From assembly GCA_902516465.1 (NCBI GenBank), contig CABXZD010000006.1, forward strand, positions 1 to 50,568: a stretch of 50,568 nucleotides of DNA, written 5' to 3'. The position numbers and the translations under genes were made by a program. The notes under the pieces were generated by a model that was not told the DNA's origin, searched no databases, and was given only the letters and a program-made list of their open reading frames with translations. Origin of the DNA: an uncultured Pelagibacteraceae bacterium (GTDB lineage: Bacteria > Pseudomonadota > Alphaproteobacteria > Pelagibacterales > Pelagibacteraceae). Below are positions 18,957 through 29,268 of this stretch, one piece after another (within the stretch, counting starts at the first letter, position 1; each line of letters opens with the position of its first letter).

Positions 18957-19427
18957 ATGTCCAGAAAAAAAACACAGCCAAAAAAGAATATTGTTCCAGA
19001 TCCAAAGTTTAACTCAATAATTATCCCTAAATTGATTAACAATATAATGTATGACGGAAAAAGGGGTGTGGCTTCAAAAATTGTTTATGACGCAATAGAA
19101 AAAATTAAAACAAAAACTAAAGATGAACCAATCAACATATTTAATGAAGCAATTAATAATATTAAACCAACAGTAGAAGTAAGATCTCGAAGAGTTGGAG
19201 GTGCTACTTATCAAGTCCCTGTAGAAGTAAAAAGTAAAAGAGCTCAAGCATTAGCTATTAGGTGGTTAGTTGATTCTGCCAGAAAAAGAAAAGATAAACA
19301 CATGTCGGATAAGATTTTTAATGAACTTTTTGATGCATATGAAAAAAAAGGTGCAGCTGTCAAAAAAAAAGAGGATGTGCATAAGATGGCAGAATCAAAT
19401 AAAGCCTTCGCACATTTTAGGTGGTAA
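18957..19427 (+). CDS. rpsG: 30S ribosomal protein S7
   Basis: Primary 16S rRNA 3'-domain binder that nucleates head assembly. It has 156 aa with the conserved VEVRSRRVGGATYQVPVEV block and the C-terminal FAHFRW end. It begins one base after the rpsL stop. In E. coli S7 regulates the str operon by binding between rpsL and rpsG; the single-base gap here leaves no room for that site, so regulation may have moved to the rpsL leader. Confidence 0.97.
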   Translation: MSRKKTQPKKNIVPDPKFNSIIIPKLINNIMYDGKRGVASKIVYDAIEKIKTKTKDEPINIFNEAINNIKPTVEVRSRRVGGATYQVPVEVKSKRAQALAIRWLVDSARKRKDKHMSDKIFNELFDAYEKKGAAVKKKEDVHKMAESNKAFAHFRW

Positions 19428-19433
19428 TAGAAT

Positions 19434-21512
19434 ATGGCTAGAACTCATACTTTAGACAAATACAGAAACATTGGGATTATGGCCCATATAGATGCTGGTA
19501 AGACAACTACTACTGAAAGGGTTCTTTATTATACTGGTAAAAGTCACAAAATTGGTGAGGTGCATGACGGTGCTGCAACAATGGATTGGATGGAACAAGA
19601 ACAAGAAAGAGGTATAACAATTACCTCAGCTGCAACAACTTGTTTTTGGCAGGATCATCGAATAAATATTATTGATACTCCAGGTCACGTTGATTTTACA
19701 ATTGAAGTTGAAAGATCACTTAAAGTTTTAGATGGAGCCGTTGCAGTATTTGACGGTGTTGCAGGTGTTGAACCCCAATCAGAAACTGTTTGGAGACAAG
19801 CGGATAAATATAAAGTACCGAGGATTTGTTTTGTTAATAAACTCGATAGAACTGGTGCAGATTTCTTTAGATGTGTTGATATGATTAAAGACAGATTAGG
19901 CGCTAAACCTTTGGTTATTCAAGTACCAATTGGATTAGAGGCATCTCTAACAGGAGTAGTAGATTTAGTAAAAATGAAAGCTCAAGTTTGGAAAAACGAA
20001 GCTCTGGGAGCAGAATGGGAGTACAAGGAAATACCAGAAGATTTAAAGGAAATATCACAGAAATATAGAACAGAATTAGTTGAAATGGCCGTTGAACAAG
20101 ATGAAAAACTAATGGAGGCTTATTTAAATGGTGATGAAATAAAAGAAGAAGATCTAATCAAATGTATAAGAAAAGGGACTTTAAACTTTAATTTTGTTCC
20201 AGTTCTCACTGGATCAGCATTTAAAAATAAAGGTGTTCAGCCTCTACTTGATGCAGTGATAAATTATTTACCAAGTCCGATAGACATTGGGTCTATCAAA
20301 GGAACAAAACCAGGTTCAGAGGATGAAATAGATATGAAATTTGAGGATGGGGCGGGTTTTTCTGCTTTAGCTTTTAAAGTTGCTAATGATCCATTTGTGG
20401 GGTCTCTCACTTTTATTAGAATTTATTCTGGAACCATTAAAACTGGGACTGGTATTTATAATTCATCAAAAGAAAAAGAGGAAAGAGTTGGAAGAATGCT
20501 TTTAATGCATGCAAATTCAAGAGAAGATATTAAGGAGGCTAATGCTGGTGATATAGTAGCTTTAGCAGGATTAAAATATACAATAACAGGCCATACATTG
20601 TGTGATGAAGAAAAACCTGTGCTATTGGAACCAATGGAATTTCCAGACCCAGTAATTGAAATCGCTGTAGAACCAAAAACAAAAGCAGATCAAGAAAAAA
20701 TGGGTGAAGCTCTAGGTAGATTAGCAAAAGAAGATCCATCTTTTAGAGTAACCTCTGATGAAGAGTCTGGTCAAACAATTATAAAAGGTATGGGCGAGCT
20801 CCACTTGGACATAATTGTAGATCGAATGAAAAGGGAATTTAAAGTTGAAGCAAATGTTGGAGCGCCTCAAGTAGCTTATAGAGAAACATTAGAAAATGCC
20901 TCTGAAGTTGAATACACTCATAAAAAACAAAGTGGTGGAGCAGGACAATTTGCTAAGGTGAAATTATTAGTTGAGCCTCAAGAACCAGGTGCTGGCAGAT
21001 TGGTTGAAAGTAAAATTAAAGGTGGAGCTATTCCAAAAGAATTTATTCCAGGTGTAGAAAAAGGTATCGAAACAATTTCTGATGGAGGTATCTTAGCTGG
21101 TTTTCCAATGATAGACTATAAAGTAACAATTTTGGATGGATTACATCATGATGTTGATTCAAGTGTTTTAGCCTTTGAATTAGCTAGTAGAGCTTGTTTC
21201 AAAGAAGCTTGTACTAAAGGAACTTTAAAGTTACTAGAACCAGTTATGAGAGTAGAAGTAGTAACACCCGAAGATTATATGGGTGATGTTATTGGTGATT
21301 TAAATAGTAGGAGAGGTCAAATAAGTACTCAGGAGCAAAGGGGAAATGCGACTGTTATTACAGCCATGGTTCCTCTCGCTAATATGTTTGGTTATATTAA
21401 TAATTTACGATCTATGTCACAAGGAAGAGCCCAATATTCAATGTTTTTTGACCATTATTCAAAAGTCCCACAAAATGTTCAAGACGAAGTAACTAAAAAA
21501 ATTGCAGGTTAA
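19434..21512 (+). CDS. fusA: Elongation factor G
   Basis: The GTPase that drives ribosomal translocation. The 692-aa protein carries the P-loop AHIDAGKTT (residues 17-25), DTPGHVDF and NKLDRTGAD in the G domain, then domains II-V, including the FDHYSKVP segment near the end. It starts 6 nt after rpsG. The next gene is rpsJ, one base after the stop, with no tuf between: the str and S10 clusters are fused. Confidence 0.98.
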   Translation: MARTHTLDKYRNIGIMAHIDAGKTTTTERVLYYTGKSHKIGEVHDGAATMDWMEQEQERGITITSAATTCFWQDHRINIIDTPGHVDFTIEVERSLKVLDGAVAVFDGVAGVEPQSETVWRQADKYKVPRICFVNKLDRTGADFFRCVDMIKDRLGAKPLVIQVPIGLEASLTGVVDLVKMKAQVWKNEALGAEWEYKEIPEDLKEISQKYRTELVEMAVEQDEKLMEAYLNGDEIKEEDLIKCIRKGTLNFNFVPVLTGSAFKNKGVQPLLDAVINYLPSPIDIGSIKGTKPGSEDEIDMKFEDGAGFSALAFKVANDPFVGSLTFIRIYSGTIKTGTGIYNSSKEKEERVGRMLLMHANSREDIKEANAGDIVALAGLKYTITGHTLCDEEKPVLLEPMEFPDPVIEIAVEPKTKADQEKMGEALGRLAKEDPSFRVTSDEESGQTIIKGMGELHLDIIVDRMKREFKVEANVGAPQVAYRETLENASEVEYTHKKQSGGAGQFAKVKLLVEPQEPGAGRLVESKIKGGAIPKEFIPGVEKGIETISDGGILAGFPMIDYKVTILDGLHHDVDSSVLAFELASRACFKEACTKGTLKLLEPVMRVEVVTPEDYMGDVIGDLNSRRGQISTQEQRGNATVITAMVPLANMFGYINNLRSMSQGRAQYSMFFDHYSKVPQNVQDEVTKKIAG

Positions 21513-21513
21513 T

Positions 21514-21822
21514 ATGGAAAAACAAAATATAAGAATTAAACTTAGAGCATACGATAATAAAATCTTAGATGCATCTACTGAAGAAATAGTAAATACTGTA
21601 AAAAGGACCGGCGCATCAATAAAAGGTCCAATACCCCTCCCTACCAGAATTGAGAGATATACTGTTTTGAGATCACCGCATATTGATAAAAAAAGTAGGG
21701 AACAATTTGAGTCTAGAACGCACAAAAGATTAATAGATATAATTGAACCAACGCCACAAACAGTAGAGGCACTAATGAAGCTTGATTTAGCTTCAGGTGT
21801 TGATGTGGAGATAAAGATATAA
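21514..21822 (+). CDS. rpsJ: 30S ribosomal protein S10
   Basis: S10 (also the NusE antitermination factor) is a head protein of 102 aa here, the family's usual size when started at ATG 21514 ([14 protein letters not shown]). A frame extension to 21502 lies inside fusA and is rejected. The GPIPLPT and [14 protein letters not shown] motifs are intact. The E. coli S10 operon starts at this gene with an L4-responsive leader; here only one base separates it from fusA, so that leader is absent. Confidence 0.97.
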   Translation: MEKQNIRIKLRAYDNKILDASTEEIVNTVKRTGASIKGPIPLPTRIERYTVLRSPHIDKKSREQFESRTHKRLIDIIEPTPQTVEALMKLDLASGVDVEIKI

Positions 21823-21826
21823 CGAT

Positions 21827-22540
21827 ATGAGTGAAATTGGATTAATTGGTAAAAAACTCGGCATGACTAGAGAGTTTTATAAATCTGGACAAATAGTTCC
21901 TGTCACAGTTTTAAAAATTGAGAAGGCTCGAGTTATACAGGTTATAGGTAAAGAAAAGAGAGGCTATAAAGCTATTCAAATGGGATTTGGAAAAGTTAAA
22001 AACTCTAAACTTAATAAGGCTATGAAAGGTTATTATTCTAAAAAGAATACAGAACCAAAAAGAAAATTAAAAGAATATAGAGTTAAAGACACTGAAATTT
22101 ATAAAGAAGGAAATGAATTCGGTCTCGAAATTTTCAAAGATATAAAATTTGTTGACACCAGTTCAAAAACTATAGGTAAAGGATTTGCTGGTGCAATGAA
22201 AAGACACAATTTTGGTGGTTTAAGAGCCACACATGGAGTTTCCATTTCTCATAGATCCCATGGGTCAACTGGTCAAAGGCAAGATCCTGGTAAAGTATTT
22301 AAAGGTAAAAAAATGGCTGGTCATATGGGTGATAAACTGAGAACAATGCAAAATATTGAAATTATAAAAACAGACCTAGACAATGAATTATTATATTTAA
22401 AAGGATCAATCCCTGGTCCAAAAAATGCAGAGATACTCGTTAAAAAATCCATAAAGAATATAAATAAAATGACCATCAGTGAAAAAATTACAGCTACTGA
22501 TGAAGCAAAAAAAACACTAGAAAAAAAGAAGAAAAAATGA
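21827..22540 (+). CDS. rplC: 50S ribosomal protein L3
   Basis: An early 50S assembly protein reaching the peptidyl-transferase centre. The 237-aa length is longer than the roughly 209 of E. coli because of an internal Lys-rich insert and a charged C-terminal tail ([13 protein letters not shown]). The conserved loop [20 protein letters not shown] includes the Gln methylated in E. coli. The stop region overlaps rplD by 4 nt (ATGA). Confidence 0.97.
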   Translation: MSEIGLIGKKLGMTREFYKSGQIVPVTVLKIEKARVIQVIGKEKRGYKAIQMGFGKVKNSKLNKAMKGYYSKKNTEPKRKLKEYRVKDTEIYKEGNEFGLEIFKDIKFVDTSSKTIGKGFAGAMKRHNFGGLRATHGVSISHRSHGSTGQRQDPGKVFKGKKMAGHMGDKLRTMQNIEIIKTDLDNELLYLKGSIPGPKNAEILVKKSIKNINKMTISEKITATDEAKKTLEKKKKK

Positions 22541-23160
22541 AAATTGATAAATTCAGTTTAGACGGAAAAAAAAGTTCTATTGAGGTTTTAGATAAAATTT
22601 TTTCAGCAAAAGTGAATAGTAAGTTAATTAGCAATGTCTTATATAAAACTAATGCAAATTATAAGGGTAGGTATGCTAAAACTAAACAACAAAATGAGGT
22701 ATCTGGGCCTACTTCAAAAATATATGCACAAAAAGGAACAGGAAACGCAAGACACGCAAGTAAGAAGGCACCAATATTTGTAGGTGGGGGTGTGGCTCAT
22801 GGTCCTAAGGGGAGACTTTCTTATAAAAAAAGAAAACTAAACAAAAGTGAAAAAAAAAATGGTTTAGCCTCTCTTTTGAGTGATAAAATTAAAAATAATA
22901 ATTGTTTAATATTCAATGATTTTAATTCAGAAATAAAAAAAACTAAAGAAATGTATCAAATTATCAAAAAATTCAACTTAACAAATTCATTAATTATTTT
23001 AGATCAAACTTCAAATGAGAAAATAAAGAAATCTATACAAAACATTCCTAATATTAAAGTTACTGATGTAAATCATTTCAGTGCCTTTGATATTATCAAG
23101 TTTCAAAAAGTAGTTTTTACTGAAAGTTCTGTAAAAGATTTGGAAAAAAGGTACGTATAA
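22537..23160 (+). CDS. rplD: 50S ribosomal protein L4
   Basis: A 23S rRNA binder whose long loop lines the exit tunnel. At 207 aa it has the typical loop sequence EVSGPTSKIYAQKGTGNARH followed by GGGVAHGPKGR. It overlaps rplC by 4 nt and rplW by 1 nt (TAATG). L4 is the autogenous regulator of the S10 operon in gammaproteobacteria, but the leader it acts on is not present upstream of rpsJ here. Confidence 0.97.
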   Translation: MKIDKFSLDGKKSSIEVLDKIFSAKVNSKLISNVLYKTNANYKGRYAKTKQQNEVSGPTSKIYAQKGTGNARHASKKAPIFVGGGVAHGPKGRLSYKKRKLNKSEKKNGLASLLSDKIKNNNCLIFNDFNSEIKKTKEMYQIIKKFNLTNSLIILDQTSNEKIKKSIQNIPNIKVTDVNHFSAFDIIKFQKVVFTESSVKDLEKRYV

Positions 23161-23453
23161 TGGAAAAAATTCATTTATTTGATAAGATTTTATCGCCACT
23201 TGTAACAGAAAAATCAACAAATTTATCTGATCAAAATAAAATTGTATTTAAAGTACCTGCCAATTCAAACAAGATTAATTTGAAAAAAAATATAGAAAAA
23301 ATTTTTAAAGTTAACGTGACAAAAATAAATATAATAAATAAGCAAAATCGTATTAAGACCACTAGAGGAAAAAAAGTTAAAGTCTCTGGTTTTAAGAAAG
23401 CAATTATAACACTTAAAAAGGGTCAAAGTATTGATCTAACAACTGGAATTTAA
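23160..23453 (+). CDS. rplW: 50S ribosomal protein L23
   Basis: The exit-tunnel rim protein that docks trigger factor and SRP. It has 97 aa, with the conserved ILSPLVTEKST start and the KKNIEKIFKVNVTKINIIN segment; the exposed loop contains RIKTTRGKKVKVSGFKKAI. The start overlaps the rplD stop and rplB begins one base after the stop. Confidence 0.97.
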   Translation: MEKIHLFDKILSPLVTEKSTNLSDQNKIVFKVPANSNKINLKKNIEKIFKVNVTKINIINKQNRIKTTRGKKVKVSGFKKAIITLKKGQSIDLTTGI

Positions 23454-23454
23454 T

Positions 23455-24294
23455 ATGCCTTTAAAAACTTTTAAACCTTATACAAAATCAACTAGAGGTA
23501 CTATTCTTGTTGATAGAACTGGTCTTTGGAAGGGAAAACCTTTCAAACCATTGGTTTCACCTAAGAATTCTATGAAAGGTAGAAACAATAATGGTCATAT
23601 CACCTCTATTAATAGGGCTGGTGGTCATAAAAAAATGTATAGACATATTGATTTTTATCGAAAAAAAGTTGACATGCCAGCAAAAGTTGAAAGGATAGAG
23701 TATGATCCTAATAGATCTTGCCACATAATGTTGGTAAAATTTGAAGATAATAGCCACTCATATTATTTAGCACCTCAAAAAATTAAAGTAGGTGACCAAG
23801 TTGAGAATGGTTCAAAAAAAGAGATAAAAATAGGTAATTGCATGCCATTACAGGATATTCCTGTAGGAATAAATATCCACAATGTAGAAATTGAACCTGG
23901 TGGAGGCGGTAAAATAGCTCGATCAGCTGGTACCTCTGTTACTATCAGTGGTCTGGATGGAAATTATAGTTTAATAAAATTAGCTTCTGGAGAAGTAAGA
24001 AAAATAGACTCTAGATCTTTTGCTACAATTGGAGTTTTGAGTAATCCCGACCAAAAAAATATTAAGATTGGTAAAGCTGGAAGATCCAGGTGGTTGGGAA
24101 GACGACCACACACAAGAGGAGTTGTTAAAAATCCTGTAGACCACCCCCATGGAGGAGGTGAAGGAAAGTCAGCAGGTGGAAGACACCCTGTGTCGCGAAC
24201 AGGACAGTCATCAAAGGGGTTAAAAACAAGAGACAATAAGAGAACAGATAAATTTATAATCAAAAGAAGAAACAAAAGGAAGGATACCAAATAA
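23455..24294 (+). CDS. rplB: 50S ribosomal protein L2
   Basis: A universal 23S rRNA binder needed for subunit association and peptidyl transfer. The 279-aa protein holds the OB-fold and SH3-like domains and the C-terminal signature [14 protein letters not shown] with the functionally important His. Its TAATG end is shared with rpsS. Confidence 0.98.
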   Translation: MPLKTFKPYTKSTRGTILVDRTGLWKGKPFKPLVSPKNSMKGRNNNGHITSINRAGGHKKMYRHIDFYRKKVDMPAKVERIEYDPNRSCHIMLVKFEDNSHSYYLAPQKIKVGDQVENGSKKEIKIGNCMPLQDIPVGINIHNVEIEPGGGGKIARSAGTSVTISGLDGNYSLIKLASGEVRKIDSRSFATIGVLSNPDQKNIKIGKAGRSRWLGRRPHTRGVVKNPVDHPHGGGEGKSAGGRHPVSRTGQSSKGLKTRDNKRTDKFIIKRRNKRKDTK

Positions 24295-24593
24295 TGTCCA
24301 GAGCTGTTTGGAAAGGACCATTTGTCGAAGAAAGTTTAATGAAAAAAGTAGATAAATATAAAACTGATCCAAAAAAAATACCAATTAAAACATGGTCAAG
24401 AAAATCAACAATAATTCCTGATTTTGTTGGTGTAAGTTTTTTAATTTATAATGGAAAAAAATTTATACCAATAACAGTCTCTGAGGATATGGTGGGACAT
24501 AAATTAGGTGAATTTGCTCCAACAAGAACTTTCTTTGGTCATACCCCAGCAGATAAAAAAGCCAAACCAGCAGAAGCTGAAGTCAAAAAATAA
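24294..24593 (+). CDS. rpsS: 30S ribosomal protein S19
   Basis: Head protein that forms a complex with S13 near the A-site tRNA. It has 99 aa, with the [17 protein letters not shown] start, [14 protein letters not shown], and [17 protein letters not shown] short Lys/Ala/Glu tail ([14 protein letters not shown]) extends past the usual end. One base separates it from rplV. Confidence 0.97.
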   Translation: MSRAVWKGPFVEESLMKKVDKYKTDPKKIPIKTWSRKSTIIPDFVGVSFLIYNGKKFIPITVSEDMVGHKLGEFAPTRTFFGHTPADKKAKPAEAEVKK

Positions 24594-24594
24594 T

Positions 24595-24990
24595 ATGAGT
24601 AAAAAAAAAAATATTAGAAATAAAGATAAAACAGTTAGATCGGTTAATAACAATATTAGGTCTAGTGTTAGAAAATTAAATCCAATTCTAAAGGGTATAG
24701 TTGGAAAAAAAGTTGAGATTGCAATTAAAGATCTGCAATTTTCAGAAAAAAGAATTACTAAAGATATTAGAAAAACAATTAATTCTGCTGTTGCTAATGC
24801 AGAAAATAATTTTCAATATGACATAGATAAACTAATAGTGAAAGAAGCTTATTGTGGTAAAAAAATTACCATGAAAAGATTTAGACCTAGAGCTAAAGGA
24901 AGAGCAGCACCAATATTGAAACCTTACTCAAGTGTTACTATTATTTTATCAGAAATAAAAAAAATGGAGGCACATGGGACAAAAGGTTAA
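24595..24990 (+). CDS. rplV: 50S ribosomal protein L22
   Basis: Binds all six 23S domains, with a hairpin lining the exit tunnel. The start is ATG 24595 (SKKKNIRNK), giving 131 aa; the frame is open back to 24508, but that part lies within rpsS. A basic N-terminal extension of about 20 residues precedes the core. The C-terminal hairpin reads [16 protein letters not shown]. Its 3' end overlaps rpsC by 17 nt, one of the longer overlaps here. Confidence 0.96.
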   Translation: MSKKKNIRNKDKTVRSVNNNIRSSVRKLNPILKGIVGKKVEIAIKDLQFSEKRITKDIRKTINSAVANAENNFQYDIDKLIVKEAYCGKKITMKRFRPRAKGRAAPILKPYSSVTIILSEIKKMEAHGTKG

Positions 24991-25651
24991 TCCAATAGGT
25001 TTTAGATTAGGTGTAAATAGGGGATGGGACTCAGTTTGGTTTGCTCGAAAAAAAGAATTTGGCAATTATCTAATAGAGGATTTTAAAATTCGTGATCACA
25101 TAAAAAAAAATGTGATAAATTCTGGAGTATCAAAAGTTATGATAGAAAGAACTTCTAATAAATGCTACGTAACAATTTACACTTCAAGACCTGGTTTTGT
25201 TATTGGTAAAAAAGGTAGTGACATTGATAAGATTAAAAATAATCTATCTAAGTTTACCTCTAATGAAGTAACTTTAAATATAAAAGAGGTAAAAAAGCCT
25301 GAAACAAATGCATATTTAGTAGCAGAAAATATCGCTCAACAATTAGTCAAGAGAATTTCTTATAGACGCGCAATGAAGAGAGCAATGCAATCATGTTTAA
25401 GATTGGGTGCAAAAGGTATAAAAGTTTCAATAAGCGGACGATTAGGGGGAAACGAGATAGCTAGAACAGAGTGGTTAAGAGATGGAAGTATACCATCCCA
25501 TACTCTTAGAGCAGACATTGATTATGCTGAGGCAGAAGCTCTTACTACCTACGGAATTATTGGAATTAAAGTTTGGATATATAAAGGTGAAGTATTTGCA
25601 AAAGAATTTAGTCAAGAAACCAATAAGATCAAAGAAAAGGAAAGTAAATAA
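24974..25651 (+). CDS. rpsC: 30S ribosomal protein S3
   Basis: Lines the mRNA entry channel. At 225 aa it begins with [19 protein letters not shown] and carries the KH domain motif [15 protein letters not shown] and the C-terminal [17 protein letters not shown] block. The ATG is inside rplV, preceded by a GGAGG Shine-Dalgarno that is itself within rplV codons, so the overlap is probably functional rather than a wrong start. Confidence 0.97.
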   Translation: MGQKVNPIGFRLGVNRGWDSVWFARKKEFGNYLIEDFKIRDHIKKNVINSGVSKVMIERTSNKCYVTIYTSRPGFVIGKKGSDIDKIKNNLSKFTSNEVTLNIKEVKKPETNAYLVAENIAQQLVKRISYRRAMKRAMQSCLRLGAKGIKVSISGRLGGNEIARTEWLRDGSIPSHTLRADIDYAEAEALTTYGIIGIKVWIYKGEVFAKEFSQETNKIKEKESK

Positions 25652-25653
25652 AG

Positions 25654-26064
25654 ATGTTACAACCTGTACGAACAAAATGGAGAAAAGCTCATAAAGGAAG
25701 AATTCATGGGACTGCCTCGAGAGCGAATTTCATAAATTATGGTGCATATGCATTAAAAGCTTTATCTCCTGATAGAGTCACAGGTAAACAGATTGAGGCA
25801 GCAAGAGTTGCTTTAACAAGACATATGAAAAGACAAGGAAGAGTTTGGACAAGAGTCTTTCCAAATATACCAGTTTCAAAAAAACCCATAGAAGTGAGAA
25901 TGGGTAAGGGTAAAGGTTCACCAGAATATTACGCTTGCAGAGTTAAGCCAGGTCGAATTTTATTTGAGGTTGATGGTGTTTCTGAGCAAATTGCAAAAGA
26001 AGCTCTATATAAGGCTTCTGCAAAATTATCAATAAAAACTAAAACTATAAAAAGATTCTCATAA
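25654..26064 (+). CDS. rplP: 50S ribosomal protein L16
   Basis: Organises the A-site tRNA pocket of 23S rRNA. At 136 aa it starts with [20 protein letters not shown] and retains the conserved [16 protein letters not shown] block with [19 protein letters not shown]; the Arg hydroxylated in some bacteria lies in this area. It begins two bases after the rpsC stop. Confidence 0.97.
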   Translation: MLQPVRTKWRKAHKGRIHGTASRANFINYGAYALKALSPDRVTGKQIEAARVALTRHMKRQGRVWTRVFPNIPVSKKPIEVRMGKGKGSPEYYACRVKPGRILFEVDGVSEQIAKEALYKASAKLSIKTKTIKRFS

Positions 26065-26065
26065 T

Positions 26066-26257
26066 ATGAAAAAACAAGAAATTAAAAAACTATCAAAGGA
26101 TGAAATATTGAAGAATATTGATAAATATAAAAAAGATTTATTTAATTTTAGATTTCAAAAAATTAACTCTCAAATTACAAATCCATCTAAGATCAGTGAA
26201 ACTAAGAAATATATTGCAAGATTAAAAACTGCATTGAAAGGTAAAATAAATGCCTAA
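26066..26257 (+). CDS. rpmC: 50S ribosomal protein L29
   Basis: A small helical-hairpin protein near the tunnel exit, 63 aa. It reads [20 protein letters not shown] at the start, with the typical FNFRFQ and the IARLKTALK end. One base after rplP; its end overlaps the rpsQ start by 8 nt. Confidence 0.95.
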   Translation: MKKQEIKKLSKDEILKNIDKYKKDLFNFRFQKINSQITNPSKISETKKYIARLKTALKGKINA

Positions 26258-26486
26258 AAAAGTTTTAACAGGAATTGTGGTAAGTGATAAACCTAATAAA
26301 ACTATTACAGTAATAGTTGAAAGGAAATATTCACATCCATTACTAAAAAAAGTTATTAAAGTAAAAAAAAAATACAATGTTCACGATGAAAATAATAAAT
26401 ACAAAATGGGTGATAAAGTTTCAATTATTGAAAGTAAACCTTTTTCAAAAAATAAAAAGTTTCAAGTGTTGGAGAATATAAACTAA
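26250..26486 (+). CDS. rpsQ: 30S ribosomal protein S17
   Basis: Early 30S assembly protein with an OB fold; 78 aa. Conserved segments are [35 protein letters not shown] and the [15 protein letters not shown] end. The ATG sits inside the last codons of rpmC, and the stop overlaps the rplN start (TAATG). Confidence 0.96.
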   Translation: MPKKVLTGIVVSDKPNKTITVIVERKYSHPLLKKVIKVKKKYNVHDENNKYKMGDKVSIIESKPFSKNKKFQVLENIN

Positions 26487-26854
26487 TGATACAAGTTCAA
26501 ACAGAATTACAAGTTGCAGATAACACTGGAGCTAAAAAAATAGAATGTATAAAAGTTTTGGGCGGTTCTAAAAGAAGATATGCGAGTATAGGAGATACAA
26601 TAGTTATTGCTGTTAAAGAAGCAATCCCTAAGGGAAAAGTCAAAAAGGGATCAGTACATAAAGCTGTTGTAGTAAGAGTAAAAAAAGGGATTCATAGAAA
26701 TGACGGATCAAAAGTTAAATTTGACAATAATGCTGCTGTTTTGGTAGATGACAAAGGAGAACCGGTTGGAACCAGAATATTTGGCCCTGTAACACGAGAG
26801 CTAAGAAGCAGGGGACAGATGAAAATCATCTCTTTAGCACCGGAGGTTTTATAA
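26486..26854 (+). CDS. rplN: 50S ribosomal protein L14
   Basis: A subunit-interface protein and the docking site of the silencing factor RsfS. The canonical 122 aa, with [20 protein letters not shown] at the start and [13 protein letters not shown] near the end. It overlaps both rpsQ and rplX by one base. In E. coli this gene begins the spc operon, but no promoter gap exists here. Confidence 0.98.
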   Translation: MIQVQTELQVADNTGAKKIECIKVLGGSKRRYASIGDTIVIAVKEAIPKGKVKKGSVHKAVVVRVKKGIHRNDGSKVKFDNNAAVLVDDKGEPVGTRIFGPVTRELRSRGQMKIISLAPEVL

Positions 26855-27102
26855 TGATTAAAAAGGGTCTAAAAGTTCGTATTTTATGCGGAAAAGATAA
26901 AAAGAAGGAAGGTGAGATTATAGAGATCGATAGAACGAATTATCGAGCAAAAGTAAAAGATATTAATATGGTAAAAAAACATATCAAAACAACAAAAGAA
27001 AAAAAAGGTGGAATAGTTTCTAAAGAAAGTTTCATACACTTGTCAAACTTAAAACTAGTTGATGACAAAATTAAAGATAAAAAAAGTGGAGCTAAAAAAT
27101 AA
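26854..27102 (+). CDS. rplX: 50S ribosomal protein L24
   Basis: An assembly initiator that binds the 5' domain of 23S rRNA near the tunnel exit. At 82 aa it is shorter than the roughly 100 residues usual in proteobacteria: the KOW domain ([20 protein letters not shown]) and the [21 protein letters not shown] segment are kept, but the C-terminal part is trimmed to a Lys-rich end. Start and stop are shared with the neighbours by one base. Confidence 0.95.
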   Translation: MIKKGLKVRILCGKDKKKEGEIIEIDRTNYRAKVKDINMVKKHIKTTKEKKGGIVSKESFIHLSNLKLVDDKIKDKKSGAKK

Positions 27103-27656
27103 TGACACCTAGATTAAAAGAAATTTTCTTTAAAGAAATTCAACAATCATTAAAAAACCAATTTGGTTTTAAAAATTTGTATATGGGGCCAAAAATAAAG
27201 AAAATTGTTCTAAATATGGGGCTAGGTCTGGATGGAAACGATTCAAAGATTTTGAAATCATGTGAAGAGGATTTAGCCAAGATTACTGGTCAAAAACCCG
27301 TTATTACAAAATTTAAAAAATCTGTTGCAAATTTTAAAACTCGAAAAGGATCAAACGCTGGTTTGAAAGTTACTTTAAGAAAAGACAAAATGTATGAATT
27401 CTTAGATAGACTCGTAAACATCGCTTTGCCAAGAATTAAGGATTTTAGAGGGTTATCTACTAAAGGATTTGATAAATTTGGAAACTATTCTTTTGGAATT
27501 AAAGAGCATATAATTTTCCCAGAAGTAAGCTTTGATAGAGCTGACAAAGTTAGAGGACTTGATATAATCATTGTAATAAGTTCAATTAATAAAGAACATA
27601 GCTTTGCACTTTTAGAAAAATTTAACTTTCCATTTATTAAAAAAGGAGACAACTAA
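27102..27656 (+). CDS. rplE: 50S ribosomal protein L5
   Basis: Binds 5S rRNA in the central protuberance and contacts P-site tRNA. It has 184 aa, with conserved KIVLNMGLG, GQKPVITKFKKSVANFKTRK, ALPRIKDFRGLS and the NYSFGIKEHIIFPE motif. It overlaps rplX by one base (TAATG); one base separates it from rpsN. Confidence 0.97.
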   Translation: MTPRLKEIFFKEIQQSLKNQFGFKNLYMGPKIKKIVLNMGLGLDGNDSKILKSCEEDLAKITGQKPVITKFKKSVANFKTRKGSNAGLKVTLRKDKMYEFLDRLVNIALPRIKDFRGLSTKGFDKFGNYSFGIKEHIIFPEVSFDRADKVRGLDIIIVISSINKEHSFALLEKFNFPFIKKGDN

Positions 27657-27657
27657 A

Positions 27658-27963
27658 ATGGCTAAACTAAGTTCGATAAATAAAAATGACAGAAGAATTA
27701 GACTTGTTAATAAATTTTATCAAAAAAGAAAAAAATTAAAAAATATTATAATGAATAAAAAAATTTCTTTAGAGGAAAGATTTAAAGCACAACAAAAATT
27801 GTCTAAACTTCCAAGAAATTCAGCAAAAAATAGAGTAATGAATAGGTGTCAAATCACCGGAAGGCCTCATGGAGTTTATAGAAAATTAAGGATATCTAGA
27901 ATTGCACTAAGACAACTTGGGTTGCAAGGTAAGATACCTGGTTTAGTTAAATCAAGTTGGTAG
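27658..27963 (+). CDS. rpsN: 30S ribosomal protein S14 (zinc-independent long form)
   Basis: Head-assembly protein of 101 aa. This is the long form without the CxxC pairs of the zinc-binding type; only one Cys is present, in NRCQITGRPHGVYRKLRISR. That matches proteobacterial S14 and avoids a zinc requirement. Confidence 0.97.
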   Translation: MAKLSSINKNDRRIRLVNKFYQKRKKLKNIIMNKKISLEERFKAQQKLSKLPRNSAKNRVMNRCQITGRPHGVYRKLRISRIALRQLGLQGKIPGLVKSSW

Positions 27964-27973
27964 AAAGGAATTT

Positions 27974-28372
27974 ATGAGTTTAAGTGACCCGATCGGAGAT
28001 ATGATAGCAAGAGTTAAAAATGCTCAGGAAAGAAATCATAAAAAAGTTGAATTACCTTCATCAAATTTTAAGGCAAAAATTGCTGGAATATTAAAAAATG
28101 AGGGTTTTATAAAAGATTTTAAAGTAAATACGGAAGATACTAATAAGCCAATTTTATCTTTAGAACTCAAATACTTTTCTGGTAATCCAGTTATTAGTGC
28201 TTTTGAAAGAATCTCAAAACCAGGTAGAAGAATTTTTTCTAGTGCGGAAGGACTTCCAAAAATAAATAATGGTCTAGGAATAGCAATTATATCAACTCCA
28301 AAAGGTGTAATGACCGATATAGATGCTAGGAAGCAAAAAGTTGGTGGAGAAATAATTTGTAAGGTATTTTAA
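27974..28372 (+). CDS. rpsH: 30S ribosomal protein S8
   Basis: Central-domain 16S rRNA binder, 132 aa. It begins with SLSDPIGDMIARVKNAQ and ends with the conserved GLGIAIISTPKGVMTD and KVGGEIICKVF. S8 represses the spc operon in E. coli by binding near rplE; I see no obvious copy of that site in the one-base gaps here. It overlaps rplF by one base. Confidence 0.97.
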   Translation: MSLSDPIGDMIARVKNAQERNHKKVELPSSNFKAKIAGILKNEGFIKDFKVNTEDTNKPILSLELKYFSGNPVISAFERISKPGRRIFSSAEGLPKINNGLGIAIISTPKGVMTDIDARKQKVGGEIICKVF

Positions 28373-28911
28373 TGTCAAAAATAGGTAAAATAAATATTCC
28401 AATTCCAGAAAAAGTAAAGGTTGTACTTGCTGGTAGTAGTTTAAATATTGAGGGGCCTTCAGGTAAAAAATCTGTAAATATTGATTTAGATATTTTTAAC
28501 CTTGATATCAAAGATGGTAAAGAAATTTCTATCAAACCAAAAACAATAGATGAAAATACAAAAAAGTTATGGGGGATGAATAGAAGTTTAATAAATAACG
28601 CAGTTATTGGAACGCATTCTGGTTATGAAAAAATTCTTGAACTTATCGGAGTTGGATATCGTGCTTCATTAAAAGGAAATCAACTTAATCTACAACTTGG
28701 CTACAGTCATGATATTAATTTTGATATTCCTGAAGGAATTAAAATATTAGTTGAAAAACAAACTATATTAAAAATTACTGGTTCAGACAAACAATTAGTA
28801 GGAGTTGTTGCATCAAAACTTAAAACTCTAAGAAAAATTGAGCCTTATAAAGGTAAAGGTATTAGAGAAAAAGGACAATATGTTTTAAAAAAAGAAGGGA
28901 AAAAGAAATAA
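28372..28911 (+). CDS. rplF: 50S ribosomal protein L6
   Basis: Near the factor-binding site and sarcin-ricin loop. It has 179 aa with two repeated alpha/beta domains: [16 protein letters not shown] at the start and the C-terminal [18 protein letters not shown] signature. Start and stop overlap rpsH and rplR by one base each. Confidence 0.97.
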   Translation: MSKIGKINIPIPEKVKVVLAGSSLNIEGPSGKKSVNIDLDIFNLDIKDGKEISIKPKTIDENTKKLWGMNRSLINNAVIGTHSGYEKILELIGVGYRASLKGNQLNLQLGYSHDINFDIPEGIKILVEKQTILKITGSDKQLVGVVASKLKTLRKIEPYKGKGIREKGQYVLKKEGKKK

Positions 28912-29267
28912 TGAAACTTGATGCATTCAAAAGGAAAAAATTTAGGGTAAGCAACAAGGTCAAGAAAGTTTCTTCCTCTGATAGATATAGACTAAGCATA
29001 TCAAGATCATCAAAAAATATTTCTGCACAAATTATTGATGATAATAAAAGAATTACATTAATTTCTGCCTCATCAATTGAGAAAGATATTAAACCTTCAT
29101 CCAAAATTAATAAAACAGAACTATCAAAAATTGTTGCAGAAAAATTGGCAAAAAAAGCTCAAGAAAAAAAAATAACAAAAATCTATTTCGACAGAGGTTT
29201 ATATAAATACCATGGGAGAGTAAAAATATTTGCTGAAACACTTAGAAAAAATGGAATGGAATTTTAA
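28911..29267 (+). CDS. rplR: 50S ribosomal protein L18
   Basis: 5S rRNA-binding protein of the central protuberance, 118 aa. It shows the basic N-terminus, [20 protein letters not shown] and the C-terminal [20 protein letters not shown], which is diagnostic. One base separates it from rpsE. Confidence 0.96.
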   Translation: MKLDAFKRKKFRVSNKVKKVSSSDRYRLSISRSSKNISAQIIDDNKRITLISASSIEKDIKPSSKINKTELSKIVAEKLAKKAQEKKITKIYFDRGLYKYHGRVKIFAETLRKNGMEF

Positions 29268-29268
29268 A

